Shown here piece by piece: positions 23,048-33,524 of a DNA stretch of 64,000 nt. Within the stretch, counting starts at the first letter, position 1, and each line of letters starts with the position of its first letter. Origin of the DNA: Salticus scenicus (Eukaryota > Arthropoda > Arachnida > Araneae > Salticidae); contig CAWVNO010000528.1 in the NCBI GenBank assembly GCA_963930645.1, positions 124,001 through 188,000 of the forward strand, read 5' to 3'. Position numbers and translations under genes: made by a program. The notes under the pieces were generated by a model. The model saw nothing but the letters and a program-made list of their open reading frames with translations. It did not search any database and was not told the DNA's origin.

Positions 23048-23398
23048 TATGTTCTAAATAAAAATGTTTGCACATTCATTCAGTAATACAATAAATGGTG
23101 TCAACGCAAACTTACTATCAGAAAGAAATAGTGTGATCTGTAGTACTAGCAGTGAAAAATATTTATATGAAGAGACTTAAGAAAAAAATTATACTTTAGG
23201 ATTATGTAACGGAATATTACAATTCAGAGTATAATTTTTAATTAAGTATAATTAATTACAGAATTTATTACATTTTAAATAATATTACAAGTTTTAGAAT
23301 TTTTTTTCTAAACTAAACTTGCTACAAAATTTTAATCGTACAACTCCATAAAAAGAAAGCATTCTCTCACTATTAGAATTATTTCAACATTTTTCAAC

Positions 23399-23939
23399 AT
23401 TATATATAAATAAAAAACCTAACATTCAGCTTTATCGACGTGACTCTTCATCGGCGAAGTACTTTCTAATTAGCCCCCCCCCCCCTCATTATCAACGCTG
23501 GTCACTCCTTTCTGCGTTTCCGTGAAGACTCTCCAGGTATTCAACTTCATCCTTCTTCTTCAGGAGATGGCGCCAGGTGGCGTCTATACCTGTGGCCGGT
23601 TGGTCCAGGTTGCATGCATTGGGTTGGCTGATAATTTCTATTGTTTCACGGAAGAGCGCATAATTGTGATTATTGTAATTAGCGATTTTTTTAGTGTTTT
23701 TAAACTCAATTTCAATATTTTCGTTTTTATAAGTTTGTGCTAACGCGGTGCCATATATTCCAAATTTTATATCATTCGTATGCTTTTTGATTCTTGTATT
23801 TATTTTTCTCTTGGTCATTCCTACATAATAACCATCGCTATTGTTTTGATATTTAAATGGGATTCTGTAAATGCCGGCAGTTTCATTGGGGGGGGGGGGG
23901 GAAATTCGATCTTTGTCGTTTCTGATTATTTGATAGATT
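23399..23939 (-). repeat. inverted pLTR copy of the Penelope-like element
   Basis: Reverse complement of 25,567-26,103, with a few substitutions and different lengths of the C/G tract. It contains an open minus-strand frame (23,492-23,818) covering the C-terminal part of the GIY-YIG region, from MTKRKINTRIKKHTND to ESLHGNAERSDQR. That region is frameshifted in the sense copy. Confidence 0.9.
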
Positions 23940-23958
23940 AAAATTTTAATTAAAATTT

Positions 23959-25735
23959 TTGATTAAAAAATATAATGTTAAACCTAAAATAATCAGGGAA
24001 CACCCATACATTAATTTATCAAAATATCAAACTAACACACATGAAGATGCCGTATTAAAAATGGGACTGAAATATATTTTAGAACAACCCATAAACATCA
24101 AAGACAGCATAGCAAAAATTGAAACAGCCATTAACAAAATTCCCACTCATAATCAAAATATAATAAGAAGTACCGCGGAAAAAGAACTAACAAATCTAAT
24201 GAAAAATAAAAACATTAACAGACACGATCTAAATGCTCTAAAATCCTTAAAAGATAATGAAATAACTTGCAATCTGACAGATAAAACAAGTAAAATTGCA
24301 ATTTTAGACAGAACTGATTACATCAATAGAATGAACGAAACCATTCGCGAAATCGGAACATGTTTCATATAGAAACAAAAAAGGATCCAAATAAAAAAAT
24401 TAATGAAAAAGCCAACGAATTAATCAAGAATGGCTATTGGCCAAATAACCAACCACCAAAAATAGACAACTATGCTCCAAACACACCTAGACTTTTCGGA
24501 AGATATAAAGACCATAACCCCGCCCCCCCCACATAAAAAAAATAAAATAAATAAAAAATAAAATTTAGACCCATAGTTAACAAACGTGAAGGCCCAACTT
24601 ATAGTTTAGAATAATACATGACAAATATTTATAAGAATATCCTTCCCCCATCACAGTATAGCTTAAACTCTACGGAAGACTTCATTAAAAGAATAAAAAA
24701 CATTGAAATTCAGGAAAATTTTAAATTTGTTGGTTTTGATATAATAAACCTTTATCCCTCCATAGATACCGATGAAATAATTAATACTATTAACGACGAA
24801 ATTGACAAAAATTATAACCCTCTAATAGCCCAAACGTTAAAGTCCACAACCAACTTAATTTTAGAAGAAAGTTTTTTCAAATATGATCAAAACTTATATC
24901 AACAAGTTAAGGGAGTTCCGATGGGATCCCCTATATCAGGGATAGTTGCAGAATTTAAATTAAGAAAACTGGAAGATACAATATACAATATTAGAAAAAT
25001 TCAAACAGAAAATGATTTATTGGAACAGATATGTCGATGACATTTTTGCCATAGTCCACAAAGAACAAAACGTAATAGAACTCTTAAATGACTTAAACCA
25101 CTTAGATAAAAACATACAATTCACCAGCGAAGTAGAGATAAATAATGAAATTAATTTTCTTGATGTTAAAATAAAAAGAATGAAAAATACAATTAACACG
25201 ACCGTTTATAGAAAACCTACCGCTAGCAAAGAAATCATTAACTACAATAGTAAAACACCGTATAAATATAAATTAAATGCATTCCAGTCTTATATTAATC
25301 GCGCAATCCTTATATGTACCGAACCGGAAGACCTCGAAAATGAAATCAAATATATTAGAAATTTAACCATACAAGCCAACTACCCTAAAAATCTAGTTGA
25401 TAAACTATATAAAAAACGTCTAAAGAAAATCAATAATTTCACCAGCCACCAAAAAACAAATAAAAAATACACTAACGCAATACCTTATGACCGCAGAGCC
25501 GCAGTAAAAATTAAAAATATTGCAAGTAAATTAAATGTGAACATTCCAATTAAGCCAAATCCGAATATCTATCAAATAATCAGAAACGACAAAGATCAAA
25601 TTCCCCCCCCCCCCCCCACCGAAACTGCCGGCATTTACAGAATCCCATTTAAATATCAAAACAATAGCGATGGTTTATGTAGAAATGACCAAGAGAAAAA
25701 TAAATACAAGAATCAAAGTGCATACTAATGATATA
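23959..25735 (+). pseudogene. Penelope-like reverse transcriptase with GIY-YIG endonuclease, broken
   Basis: In family terms a reverse transcriptase with a C-terminal GIY-YIG nuclease that primes and copies the element at a cut site. Visible parts in order: an N-terminal region (EDAVLKMGLKYILEQPINIK, about 24,030-24,120; LTDKTSKIAILDRTDYINRM, about 24,276-24,335), a stop near 24,370, then a short frame-shifted stretch with NTPRLFGRYKDHN. The RT core shows VNKREGPTYSLE, FVGFDIINLYPSI (about 24,728-24,766), VKGVPMGSPISGIVAEF and, after a frameshift near 25,020, the catalytic box RYVDDIFAIV (25,028 onward). The connector is followed by the start of the GIY-YIG domain, AGIYRIPFKYQNN (about 25,625-25,665), after a poly-C tract. 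At least three stops or shifts are present, so it is inactive. Confidence 0.92.
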
Positions 25736-26103
25736 AAATTTTGAAAATATGGCACCCCGTTAGCACAAACTTATAAAAACGAAAATATTGAAATTGACTT
25801 TAAAAACACTAAAAAAATCGCTAATTACAATAATCACAATTATGCGCTCTTCCGTGATGCAGTAGAAATTATCAGCCAACCCAATGCATGCAACCTGGAC
25901 CAACCGGCCACATGTATAGACGCCACCTGGCGCCATCTCCTGAAGAAGAAGGATGAAGTTGAATACCTGGAGAGAGTCTTCACGGAAACACAGAAAGGAG
26001 TGACCAGCGTTGATAATGAGTGGGGGCCCCCTAATTAGAAAGTACTTCGCCGATGAAGAGTCACGTCGATAAAGCTGAATATAAGGTTTTTTATTTATAT
26101 ATA
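25567..26103 (+). repeat. sense-oriented pLTR / 3' end of the Penelope-like element
   Basis: Carries the GIY-YIG C-terminal coding region in sense (frameshifted after about 25,728) and the 3' non-coding end. It pairs with 23,399-23,939. Confidence 0.88.
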
Positions 26104-26673
26104 ATTAAATTTTGTGGCTTTATATATTTAAAACTATAAAGTAATTTTTCAACATTTTTCAATATTCAGATATTAAAATTTTTAATGTCTTCTTGATTTT
26201 TTAAACATTGTAGCACTTTTGCACTTTAATAAATTAATTCACAATCTTTGAATGGAGGGAACATTTTGCATGAAATTGTAAATCAAAAATAATAAATTGT
26301 TAAAAAAAAAACTGCCTGGGTATATTCTAAGGCTGCTTTTTTTATTTGGTAATTCAAAATCAGGATATCTCGCTTTTGGATTTAGTATATAGATAAGAAA
26401 ATGGGCTGTTATAAATTTTAATTACCATGTTATAGCACATGTCAAGTTTTTAAAGATCACTTAGTTCAGTTTTGATAAAAACTAAAAAAATGAGAGGAAC
26501 GTTTTCAGTTATGCAATTTTTACCTTACATTAATTTCTCTAAAATAAATTGTCTTCCCATTATTCTTATTATTATTACTGCAAACTTTTCCACTTATTAC
26601 ATAAGAAATAGTTTTTTTTTATTCTAATTTAGGCCTCCCCCTCCCCTTAAATAATAGTATGGCAAGTTTTAAA

Positions 26674-27094
26674 CAGGATTGCCACGCTACCTGGAAAAGT
26701 CAGGGAATTCGAAAATTGACTATAAAAATCAGGGAATACGAATGTTTTATATAGAATCTGGAAAAGTCAGGGAATTTCATATGATATTTACCATAAAATA
26801 AACTATTTTTCTGTTAACGTAGGGTCATTTTTCCTTTTTTAGCTTCTGTCATTTGTTTTAAACACTCCCACCCTTCTTTTCCACTCATGAAAGAAATTTC
26901 TTATCTCGCTTATAAGCAACGGATGTTATCACTATATTCAACTTTTATCTTATGTAACTTTTGTTTTTTCAAGTGGTACCATAATGATTTCGCCCTCGAC
27001 ACAGCCAATGCCCAATATATGGTTAGATTGGAATTTTTTAAAAATATTTCTGAAAAGTCAGGGAATTTCATTTTCCTGTTTGAGTGGCAACCCT
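26674..27094. mobile_element. hAT-like MITE, left arm copy
   Basis: It starts CAGGATTGCCACGC and ends inverted as AGGGTTGCCACTC. The 8 bp flanks GTTTTAAA and ATTTAAAA match at 6 of 8 positions, as expected for an old hAT duplication. Repeated AAAAGTCAGGGAATT motifs lie at both ends. It is present in both arms, so it predates the inverted duplication. The open frame 26,887-27,114 is a chance frame inside it. Confidence 0.75.
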
Positions 27095-27563
27095 ATTTAA
27101 AAATCTACTTTTAATATTTTGTCTTTATCATAAAATATTGCTGTCATTTTTTAATTTTTCCCAGAAAGAGCACTAAACAAACTTGCCATTAATAATATAA
27201 AAAGTGAGAAAATACCCCCCCCCCCTTTGCTCCCCATTATGTGTGCTTGCCAGAAAGCATTCTATGTTTAGAAAATGTCCTTGTTGATTTCAAATGCCCT
27301 AGGTAAAATCACATGTTAAAAGTTTTGAATAAGATACAATTTATTGTATTACAAAATGTCTCCTATTTTGCGATATATAAATTATTTAATTGACGTGTAA
27401 TTTAATATATAAATAATAACTATATTTTCCCTATGGCTAATCTAAAAGCTGCTTGTTTTCTATTGATTGAGCATCATGGTGATTCGAGTGTTAATTAGAT
27501 AATCAATTTTCAAATTGAAAATAATTCAGTGGTGTTGCCCTTATAAAAGTTTTATTTAAATAT

Positions 27564-27593
<30 letters not shown>
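27564..27593. repeat. (TA)n/(GATA)n microsatellite
   Basis: A TA run passing into five GATA units. The matching place in the right arm (near 30,690) lacks the GATA units. Confidence 0.8.
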
Positions 27594-27594
<1 letters not shown>

Positions 27595-27802
27595 TTCAAG
27601 ATTAAAAAAATTTAATACCTGAAACCTTAAACAGATGTAATAACAATATATTTATAATCATTTTCTATTGTTAAGGAGATTAAATACTGTAATTCTTGTT
27701 GAAATCTAAAATGGTCAGGATGAATGATTAATTTATTTAACATGGAACGATCCAAAAAAAAAAAAAAAATGTTGCTGTTTTAATTTTTTTTTTTTTTTTT
27801 TA

Positions 27803-28483
27803 AATATCATAACTATTATAATACCATTACAATAAATCCTTATACTTTGCATAAGGAAGTAAAAAGGATAACAATGAGATCAAGACTTATAGTAAAAAGC
27901 TTATTACAACTATTAAAAAATAATGGAATTTTTGCAGTAAGCCATCGTATTCCACTCTACAAATTTTAACATTTTTGAAACTTTAAAAAAAAATTGCCAA
28001 CTTAGTATAAATATGTACCGTAAACCGGTTACTTAGACCACTTTTCAACTTCAAACACGTATCACTCAAAAGCTATTTATGTTAGAGATTAACTAATTTG
28101 TGGAAAACTTGGGTCTTTTGCTCTACTTCATTATTACATATCAATATCATAAGTATTATAATACCATTACAATATTTCCTTATACTTTGCATAAGGAAGT
28201 AAAAAGGATAACAATGAGATCAAGAGTTATAGTAAAGAGCTTATTACAACTATTAAAAAATAATGGAATTTCTGCAGTAAGCCATCGTATTCCACTCTAC
28301 AAATTTTAACATTTTTGAAACTTAAAAAAAAAAATTGCCAACTTAGTATAAATATGTACCGTAAACCGGTTACTTAGACCACTTTTCAACTTCAAACACG
28401 TATGACTCAAAAGCTATTTATGTTAGAGATTAACTAATTTGTGGAAAACTTGGGTCTATTGCTCTACTTTATTATTACATATA
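27803..28483. repeat. tandem duplication, ~340 bp unit, left arm only
   Basis: 27,803-28,142 and 28,143-28,483 are nearly identical. Both run from ATATCATAA.TATTATAATA through GCATAAGGAAGTAAAAAGGA, CCGTAAACCGGTTACTTAGA and GTGGAAAACTTGGGTCT. The right arm carries only one copy (about 30,055-30,415), so this arose after, or was lost after, the inverted duplication. Confidence 0.9.
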
Positions 28484-28802
28484 AGAATTTTTTTTTAAAC
28501 ATGCATGTTAATTATGAGAAAAATAAAAACTTGGTGGTTTTAGTTACCCCGTGATATGGGGTAACAAAAACCAGTGGTTGTAAATCAATGTTTAACTTCA
28601 ATTATTCACTAAAGGGTAACAAAATCCACATAAAATGCCAAAATAAATTTATTTATAATATTTCACATTTGTACTAGTAAAAAATTATACAATAATGGCA
28701 CTAATATTAACTTAATCTAACATTTAATTATTAAGTGCAAAAGGGAAATTATGACGTCCTCTATTAATTGAAATTTTATTTTTCCGACTGAGTGAAAAAA
28801 GT

Positions 28803-28874
28803 GCCTGGACCGGGAGTCGAACTCCGAATCTTTGACTTACAAGGTCAAGACTCTATCAATTGAGCTATCCAGGC
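28803..28874 (-). tRNA. tRNA-like sequence, anticodon TGT (Thr), probably tRNA-derived repeat
   Basis: The 72-nt sequence folds as a cloverleaf. The acceptor GCCTGGA/TCCAGGC is perfect, the D stem GCTC/GAGT has one wobble, and the anticodon stem TTGAC/GTCAA is perfect with loop CTTGTAA (anticodon TGT). The T stem CGGAG/CCCGG has two mismatches around loop TTCGACT. A-box (TAGCTCAATTG) and B-box (GTTCGACTCC) promoters are present. The weak T stem and tandem-repeat context make a pseudogene or tRNA-derived element more likely than a working tRNA. Confidence 0.55.
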
Positions 28875-29088
28875 CGACAACCGATCCACATTACTCACTG
28901 AGATAACCTTTAGGCAGAAACAATCTGGTCTATCATTTAGACAGCTCAACAGAAATAATTCGCAGATAATGGAAAACACCATTAAACAATGGGAGAAAGA
29001 AATACAATTTTTATTAAAATCACACTATCAACTGTGGAAGAAAATCATATTTATTGAAATTTTATTTTTCCGACTGAGTGAAAATAAT

Positions 29089-29160
29089 GCCTGGACCGGG
29101 AGTCGAACTCCGGATCTTTGACTTACAATGTCGAGGCTCTACCAATTGAGCTATCCAGGC
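29089..29160 (-). tRNA. second tRNA-like copy, anticodon TGT
   Basis: Same 72-nt body as the neighbouring copy at 28,803-28,874. The D stem GCTC/GAGC is perfect here, but the anticodon stem TCGAC/GTCAA has one C-A mismatch. The T stem has the same two mismatches. Compensating differences are absent, which argues against selection on the cloverleaf. Confidence 0.5.
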
Positions 29161-29379
29161 CGACAACCGATGCACATTACTCACTGAGACAACCTTTAGG
29201 CAGAAAAAATCTGGTCTATCATTTAGATAGCTGAACAGAAATAAGCCGCAGGTAATGGAAAACACCATTAAACAATGGGAGAAAGAAATACAATTTTTAT
29301 TAAAATCACACAATCAACTGTGGAAGAAAATCATATTTATTAAAATTTTATTTTTCCGACTGAGTAAAAATGAAATATA

Positions 29380-29544
29380 ATTTTTATTAAAATCACACAA
29401 TCAACTGTGGAAGAAAATCATATTTATTGAAATTTTATTTTTCCGACTGAGTGAAAATAATAATTATTTTCACTCAGTCGGAAAAATAAAATTTCAATAA
29501 ATATGATTTTCTTCCACAGTTGATTGTGTGATTTTAATAAAAAT
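29380..29544. repeat. perfect central palindrome, 2 x 82 bp
   Basis: The sequence is identical to its reverse complement around base 29,462, apart from that single central base. There is no spacer, and identity runs out to about 29,544 and 29,380. It includes GTGAAAATAATAATTATTTT and inverted CCGACTGAGTG motifs. It marks the centre of the large inverted duplication. Confidence 0.93.
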
Positions 29545-29676
29545 TGTATTTCTTTCTCCCATTGTTTAATGGTGTTTTCCATTACCTGCGGCTTATTTCT
29601 GTTGAGCTATCTAAATGATAGACCAGATTATTTCTGCCTAAAGGTTATCTCAGTGAGTAATGTGGATCGGTTGTCG

Positions 29677-29740
29677 GCCTGGATTGGTAGAGCCTTGACC
29701 TTGTAAGTCAAAGATCCGGAGTTCGACTTACGGTCCAGGC
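29677..29740 (+). pseudogene. tRNA-like pseudogene in right arm, 8-nt deletion in D arm
   Basis: Same sequence as the left copies but lacking 8 nt (AGCTCAAT) after GCCTGGAT, so the D stem and A box are destroyed. The T arm carries a further change (TTCGACTTACGG). Confidence 0.85.
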
Positions 29741-31174
29741 ATTATTTTCACCCAGTCGGAAAAATAAAATTTCAATTAATAGAGAGCGTCATAATTTCCC
29801 TTTTGCACTTAATAATTAAATGTTAGATTAAGTTAATATTAATGCTATTATTGTATAATTTTTTACAAGTGCATCAAATGTAAAATATTATAAATAAATT
29901 TATTTTGGCATTTTATGTGGATTTTGTTACCCTTTAGTGAATAATTGAAGTTAAACATTGATTTACAACCACTGGCTTTTGTTATCCCATATCACGGGGT
30001 AACTAAAACCACCAAGTTTTTAGTTTCTTATAATTAACATGCATGTTTCAAAAAATTTTCTTATATGTAATAATAAAGTAGAGCAATAGACCCAAGTTTT
30101 CCACAAATTAGTTAATCTCTAACATAAATAGCTTTTGAGTGATACGTGTTTGAAGTTGAAAAGAGGTCTAAGTAACCGGTTTGCGGTACGGTACTTATTT
30201 ATACTAAGTTGGCATTTTTTTTTTTTTTTTTTTTTTAAGTTTCAAAAATGTTAAAATTTGTAGAGTGGAATACGATAGCTTACTGCAAAAATTCCATTAA
30301 TTTTTAATAGTTGTAATAAGCTTTTTACTATAACTCTTGATCTCATTGTTATCCTTTTTACTTCCTTATTCAAAGTAGAAGGAAATATTGTAATGGTATT
30401 ATAATAGTTATGATATTTAAAAAAAAAAAAAACAATTAAAACAGCAACATCTTTTTTTTTTTATTATTATTTTTTTAATGGAATGATTTTTGGATCGTTC
30501 CATGTTAAATAAACTAATCATTCTTCCTGACCATTTTAGATTTCAACAAGAATTACAGTATTTATTCTCCTTAACAATAAAAAATGATTATTATATTTCA
30601 TATTACAAAAACATATTATAAAAACATTGTTATTATATCTGTTTAAGGTTTCAGGTAATAAATTTTTTTAATCTTGAAAATCTTTTTATTTTACTTTTAT
30701 TTTAATTTTTTTAATAAAACTTTTATAAGGGCGACACCACTGAATTATTTTCAATTCGAAAATTGATTATCTAATTAACACTCGAATCACCATGATGCTC
30801 AATCAATAGAAATCAAGCAGCGTTTAGATTACCCATAGGGAAAATATAGTTATTATTTATATATTAAATTACACGTCAATTAAATAATTTATATATCGCA
30901 AAATAGGAGACATTTTATAATAGAATAAATAGTATCTTATTCAAAACTTTTAACATGTGATTTTACCTAGGGCATTTGAAATCAACAAGGACATTTTCTA
31001 AACATAGAATGCTTTCTGGCAAGCACACATAATGGGGAGCAAAGGGGGGGGGGGGTTATTTTCTCACTTTTTATATTATTAATGGCAAGTTTGTTTAGTG
31101 TCCTGGGAAAAATTAAAAAATGACAGCCAATATTTTATGATAAAGACAAAATATTAAAAGTAGATTTTTTAAAT

Positions 31175-31597
31175 AGGGTTGCGACTCAAACAGGAAAATG
31201 AAATTCCCTGACCTTTCCAGAAATATTTAAAAAAAAATTCCAATCTAACCATATATTGGGCATTGGCTGTGTCGAGGGCGAAATCATTATGGTACCACTT
31301 GAAAAAACAAAAGTTGCATATGATAAAAGTTGCATATAGTGATAGCATCTGTTGCTTATAAGCGAGATAAGAAATTTCTTTCATGAGCGGAAAAGAAGGG
31401 TGGGAGTGTTTAAAACATATGACAGAAGCTAAAAAAGGAAAAATGACCCTACTTTAACAGAAAAATTGTTTATTTTATGGTAATTATCATATGAAATTCC
31501 CTGACTTTTCCAGATTCTGGATAAAACATTCGTATTCCCTGATTTTTATAGTCTATTTTCGAATTCCCTGATTTTTCCAGGTAGTGTGGCAATCCTG
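31175..31597. mobile_element. hAT-like MITE, right arm copy
   Basis: Reverse complement of the left-arm copy at 26,674-27,094, with matching ends (AGGGTTGCGACTC and inverted CAGGATTGCCACAC). The open frame 31,169-31,384 on the minus strand is the mirror of a chance frame in the left copy. Confidence 0.75.
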
Positions 31598-32649
31598 TTT
31601 AAAACATGCCATACTGTTATTTATGGGGGGAGGGGAGGCCTAAATTAGAATAAAAAAAACTATTTCTTATGCGATAAGTGGAAAAGTTTGCAGTAATAAT
31701 AATAAGAATAATGTGAAGACAATTTATTTTAGAGAAATTAATGTAAGGTAAAAATTGTATAACTGAAAACGTTCCTCTCATTTTTTTAGTTTTTTTTTCA
31801 AAACTGAACTAAGTGATCTTTAAAAACTAGACATGTGCTTCAACATGGTAATTAAAATTTATAACAGCCCATTTTCTTATCTATATACTAAATCCAAAAG
31901 CGAGATATCCTGATTTTGAATTACCAAATAAAAAAAAGCAGCCTTAGAATATACCCATGCAGTTTTTTTTTCTTTTTAACAATTTATTATTTTTGATTTA
32001 CAATTTCATGCAAAATGTTCCCTCCATTGAAGGATTGTGAATTAATTTCTTAAAGTGCAAAAGTGCTAGAATGTTTATAAAATCAAGAAGACATTAAAAA
32101 TTTTAATATCTGAATATTGAAAAATGTTGAAATAATTCTAATAGTGAGAGTATGCTTTCTTTTTATGGAGTTGTACGATTAAAATTTTGTAGCAAGTTTA
32201 GTTTAGAAAAAAACTATAAAACTTGTAATATTATTTAAGATATTAATATAAATTCTGTAATTAATTACACTTAATTAAAAAATATACTCTAAATTGTAAT
32301 ATTCCATTACATAATCCTAAAGTATAATTTTTTTCTTAAGTCTCTTCATATAAATATTTTTTATTGCTAGTACTACAGATCACACTATTTCTTTCTGATA
32401 GCAATTTTGCGTTGACACCATTTATTGTTTTGCTGAATGAATGTGCAAACATTTTTATTTAGAACATATAAAGCTGAAAGTTTGTTATTGTATCTATCCA
32501 GGATTATTATATTTTATCAAAAATTGCTACATTTATTATTATGGACAAAATGTAACTAATGCTTTTTAGTTCAGTCGGTTAATTGATTAAAAAAATATTG
32601 AAGAAAGACTTCATTTTAACTTTAAAATTATTTAAAAGAAAAAAAAAAA

Positions 32650-32808
32650 ATGTATATATTGATGCCAAAAAAAAAAATAATAATAATAAGTGGATATATT
32701 TTTTTTTATGTTATCGTTTTGAAAGTCATTATACAGTGGTCGGTCCAGATCGTTAATGATTCGAGAATTATATTCCAGTTCCATTTCGTATTGAAAATCT
32801 TTATCCAT
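32650..32808 (-). CDS. right-arm copy of the short acidic open frame
   Basis: Starts with ATG at 32,808 (minus) and reads MDKDFQYEMELEYNSRIIND, then LDRPLYNDFQND. The first ~33 codons are conserved with the left-arm frame at 21,983. Beyond them the frame runs into poly-Tyr/Phe encoded by AT tracts, probably intron. Product unknown. Confidence 0.3.
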
Positions 32809-33000
32809 TGCTCCGGTTCAGGTCGTCAACGGTTGAAAAAGAAACTGTTGGCTCTGAAAAGGGCCGTTTTGCTACAAGCATAGCAGAAAACATGAACAGA
32901 ACTCGGAATTTGTTTGTTTTGTTGATATCAGATTTGTATGCTGAACTCGAAGTGAGGCAAAAAAACAACAGTGATTCTGGAAAATAAACATAAACAGAAT

Positions 33001-33524
33001 CCGCGATTGTAATGAAATGCTCGTCCTCTGGTGGGCTAAGGTGAAATTACAATAAACATGGTTTAATTCGAATTCCATACAGCCGCAATTGCCTGCCGAT
33101 ATTTAGTTTCACATATATTTATTGAATAAAAATGAATAAATATGGTAAAAAAGATAACACATACTTTTGTGTGCCACAGTGTAACTCCAAAGGATCAAGA
33201 AATCCAGAATTGAGCTTCCATTTACTTCCAAATGACAAATTTAAAATTTCAGTTGCTTCGGCTAATGGAAGTAAAGAATTAATCAGATGATTTGAAATTA
33301 ATATTTGTTCAACTTCAGTTAAAAATCTACTTCCGATCGAACTTTGAATAAACTGAGGTAATTTTTCCAAAAGCAATCAATTTTCCGTAATGTACTGGCG
33401 GAGAAATTATAGTACGAATATTAAGTAGAATAACAAAAAGAACACTAATGGAACACACGTGGCTATAATGTTTACTAACAACTGCAGTTCAGAAAGCGCC
33501 GTCTATCGATCATTACAAACGCGG
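33001..33524. mobile_element. THAP-bearing TIR element, longer copy (right arm), 524 bp
   Basis: The ends CCGCGATTGTAATGA and inverted CCGCGTTTGTAATGATCG are flanked by AT (32,999-33,000 and 33,525-33,526). It contains a THAP-like frame (33,132-33,290). A minus-strand frame at 33,119-33,376 overlaps it and is a shadow. AT duplication plus a THAP domain fits ISL2EU-type elements; this is inference, since no DDE transposase or YqaJ nuclease is present. Confidence 0.7.
33132..33290 (+). pseudogene. THAP-domain N-terminal fragment (52 codons)
   Basis: ATG at 33,132 opens a 52-codon frame: a short basic leader (MNKYGKKDNTYF), then CVPQCNSKGSRNPELSFHLL and PNDKFK. This matches the start of THAP zinc-binding domains: two Cys four residues apart in C-x3-C spacing (C13, C17), then SFH and LP(N/K)D. 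The downstream Cys and His ligands are missing; a stop follows at KELIR. THAP domains bind DNA in transposases and host factors. The gene is truncated or the next exon is lost. The left-arm element has lost this region altogether. Confidence 0.6.

Larger units (their letters stand above)
23398..26146 (+). mobile_element. Penelope-like element with inverted pLTR (left arm only)
   Basis: A 2.75 kb insertion flanked by the 16 bp direct repeat TTTCAACATTTTTCAA (23,382-23,397 and 26,147-26,162). The right arm has a single copy at the matching place near 32,120-32,135, the empty site. The element consists of an inverted ~540 bp copy of its own 3' end (23,399-23,939), then a broken reverse transcriptase plus GIY-YIG frame, then the 3' end in sense. 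That is the arrangement of Penelope partial LTRs. The 5' part of the protein is missing, so it is a 5'-truncated, dead insertion. Confidence 0.93.
28780..29460 (-). repeat. tandem tRNA-bearing unit, ~280 bp, 2 full copies plus partial
   Basis: Each unit runs from the motif TTATTTTTCCGACTGAGTGA through a tRNA-like sequence, then ACTCACTGAGA.AACCTTTAG, ATGGAAAACACCATTAAACA and AAGAAAATCATATTTATT. The units are about 28,780-29,060 and 29,060-29,345; partial copies follow up to the centre of symmetry. The right arm has a single inverted unit (29,463-29,765). Confidence 0.85.
10085..29461 (+). repeat. left arm of giant inverted duplication
   Basis: The whole arm, apart from three insertions, pairs in reverse complement with 29,463-64,000. 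Anchor pairs read by eye: 10,085-11,530 with 62,530-64,000; the zinc-finger frame 11,541-12,431 with 41,337-42,180 plus 62,377-62,525; 12,440-12,990 with 33,740-34,150; 21,363-22,310 with 32,500-33,735; 23,050-23,395 with 32,140-32,470; 26,147-29,461 with 29,463-32,140. It continues left of 10,085 only if the right arm extends past the window. The arms differ by substitutions and indels throughout, so this is not a recent copy. Confidence 0.9.

Noticed and set aside
26887..27114. Frame MKEISYLAYKQRML, present in both arms (31,169-31,384 minus)
   Set aside because: Conservation only reflects the shared MITE in both arms; the right copy is shifted after about 50 codons.
33119..33376. 85-codon minus-strand frame
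   Set aside because: Antisense shadow of the THAP-like frame and non-coding DNA of the TIR element; absent from the left arm.
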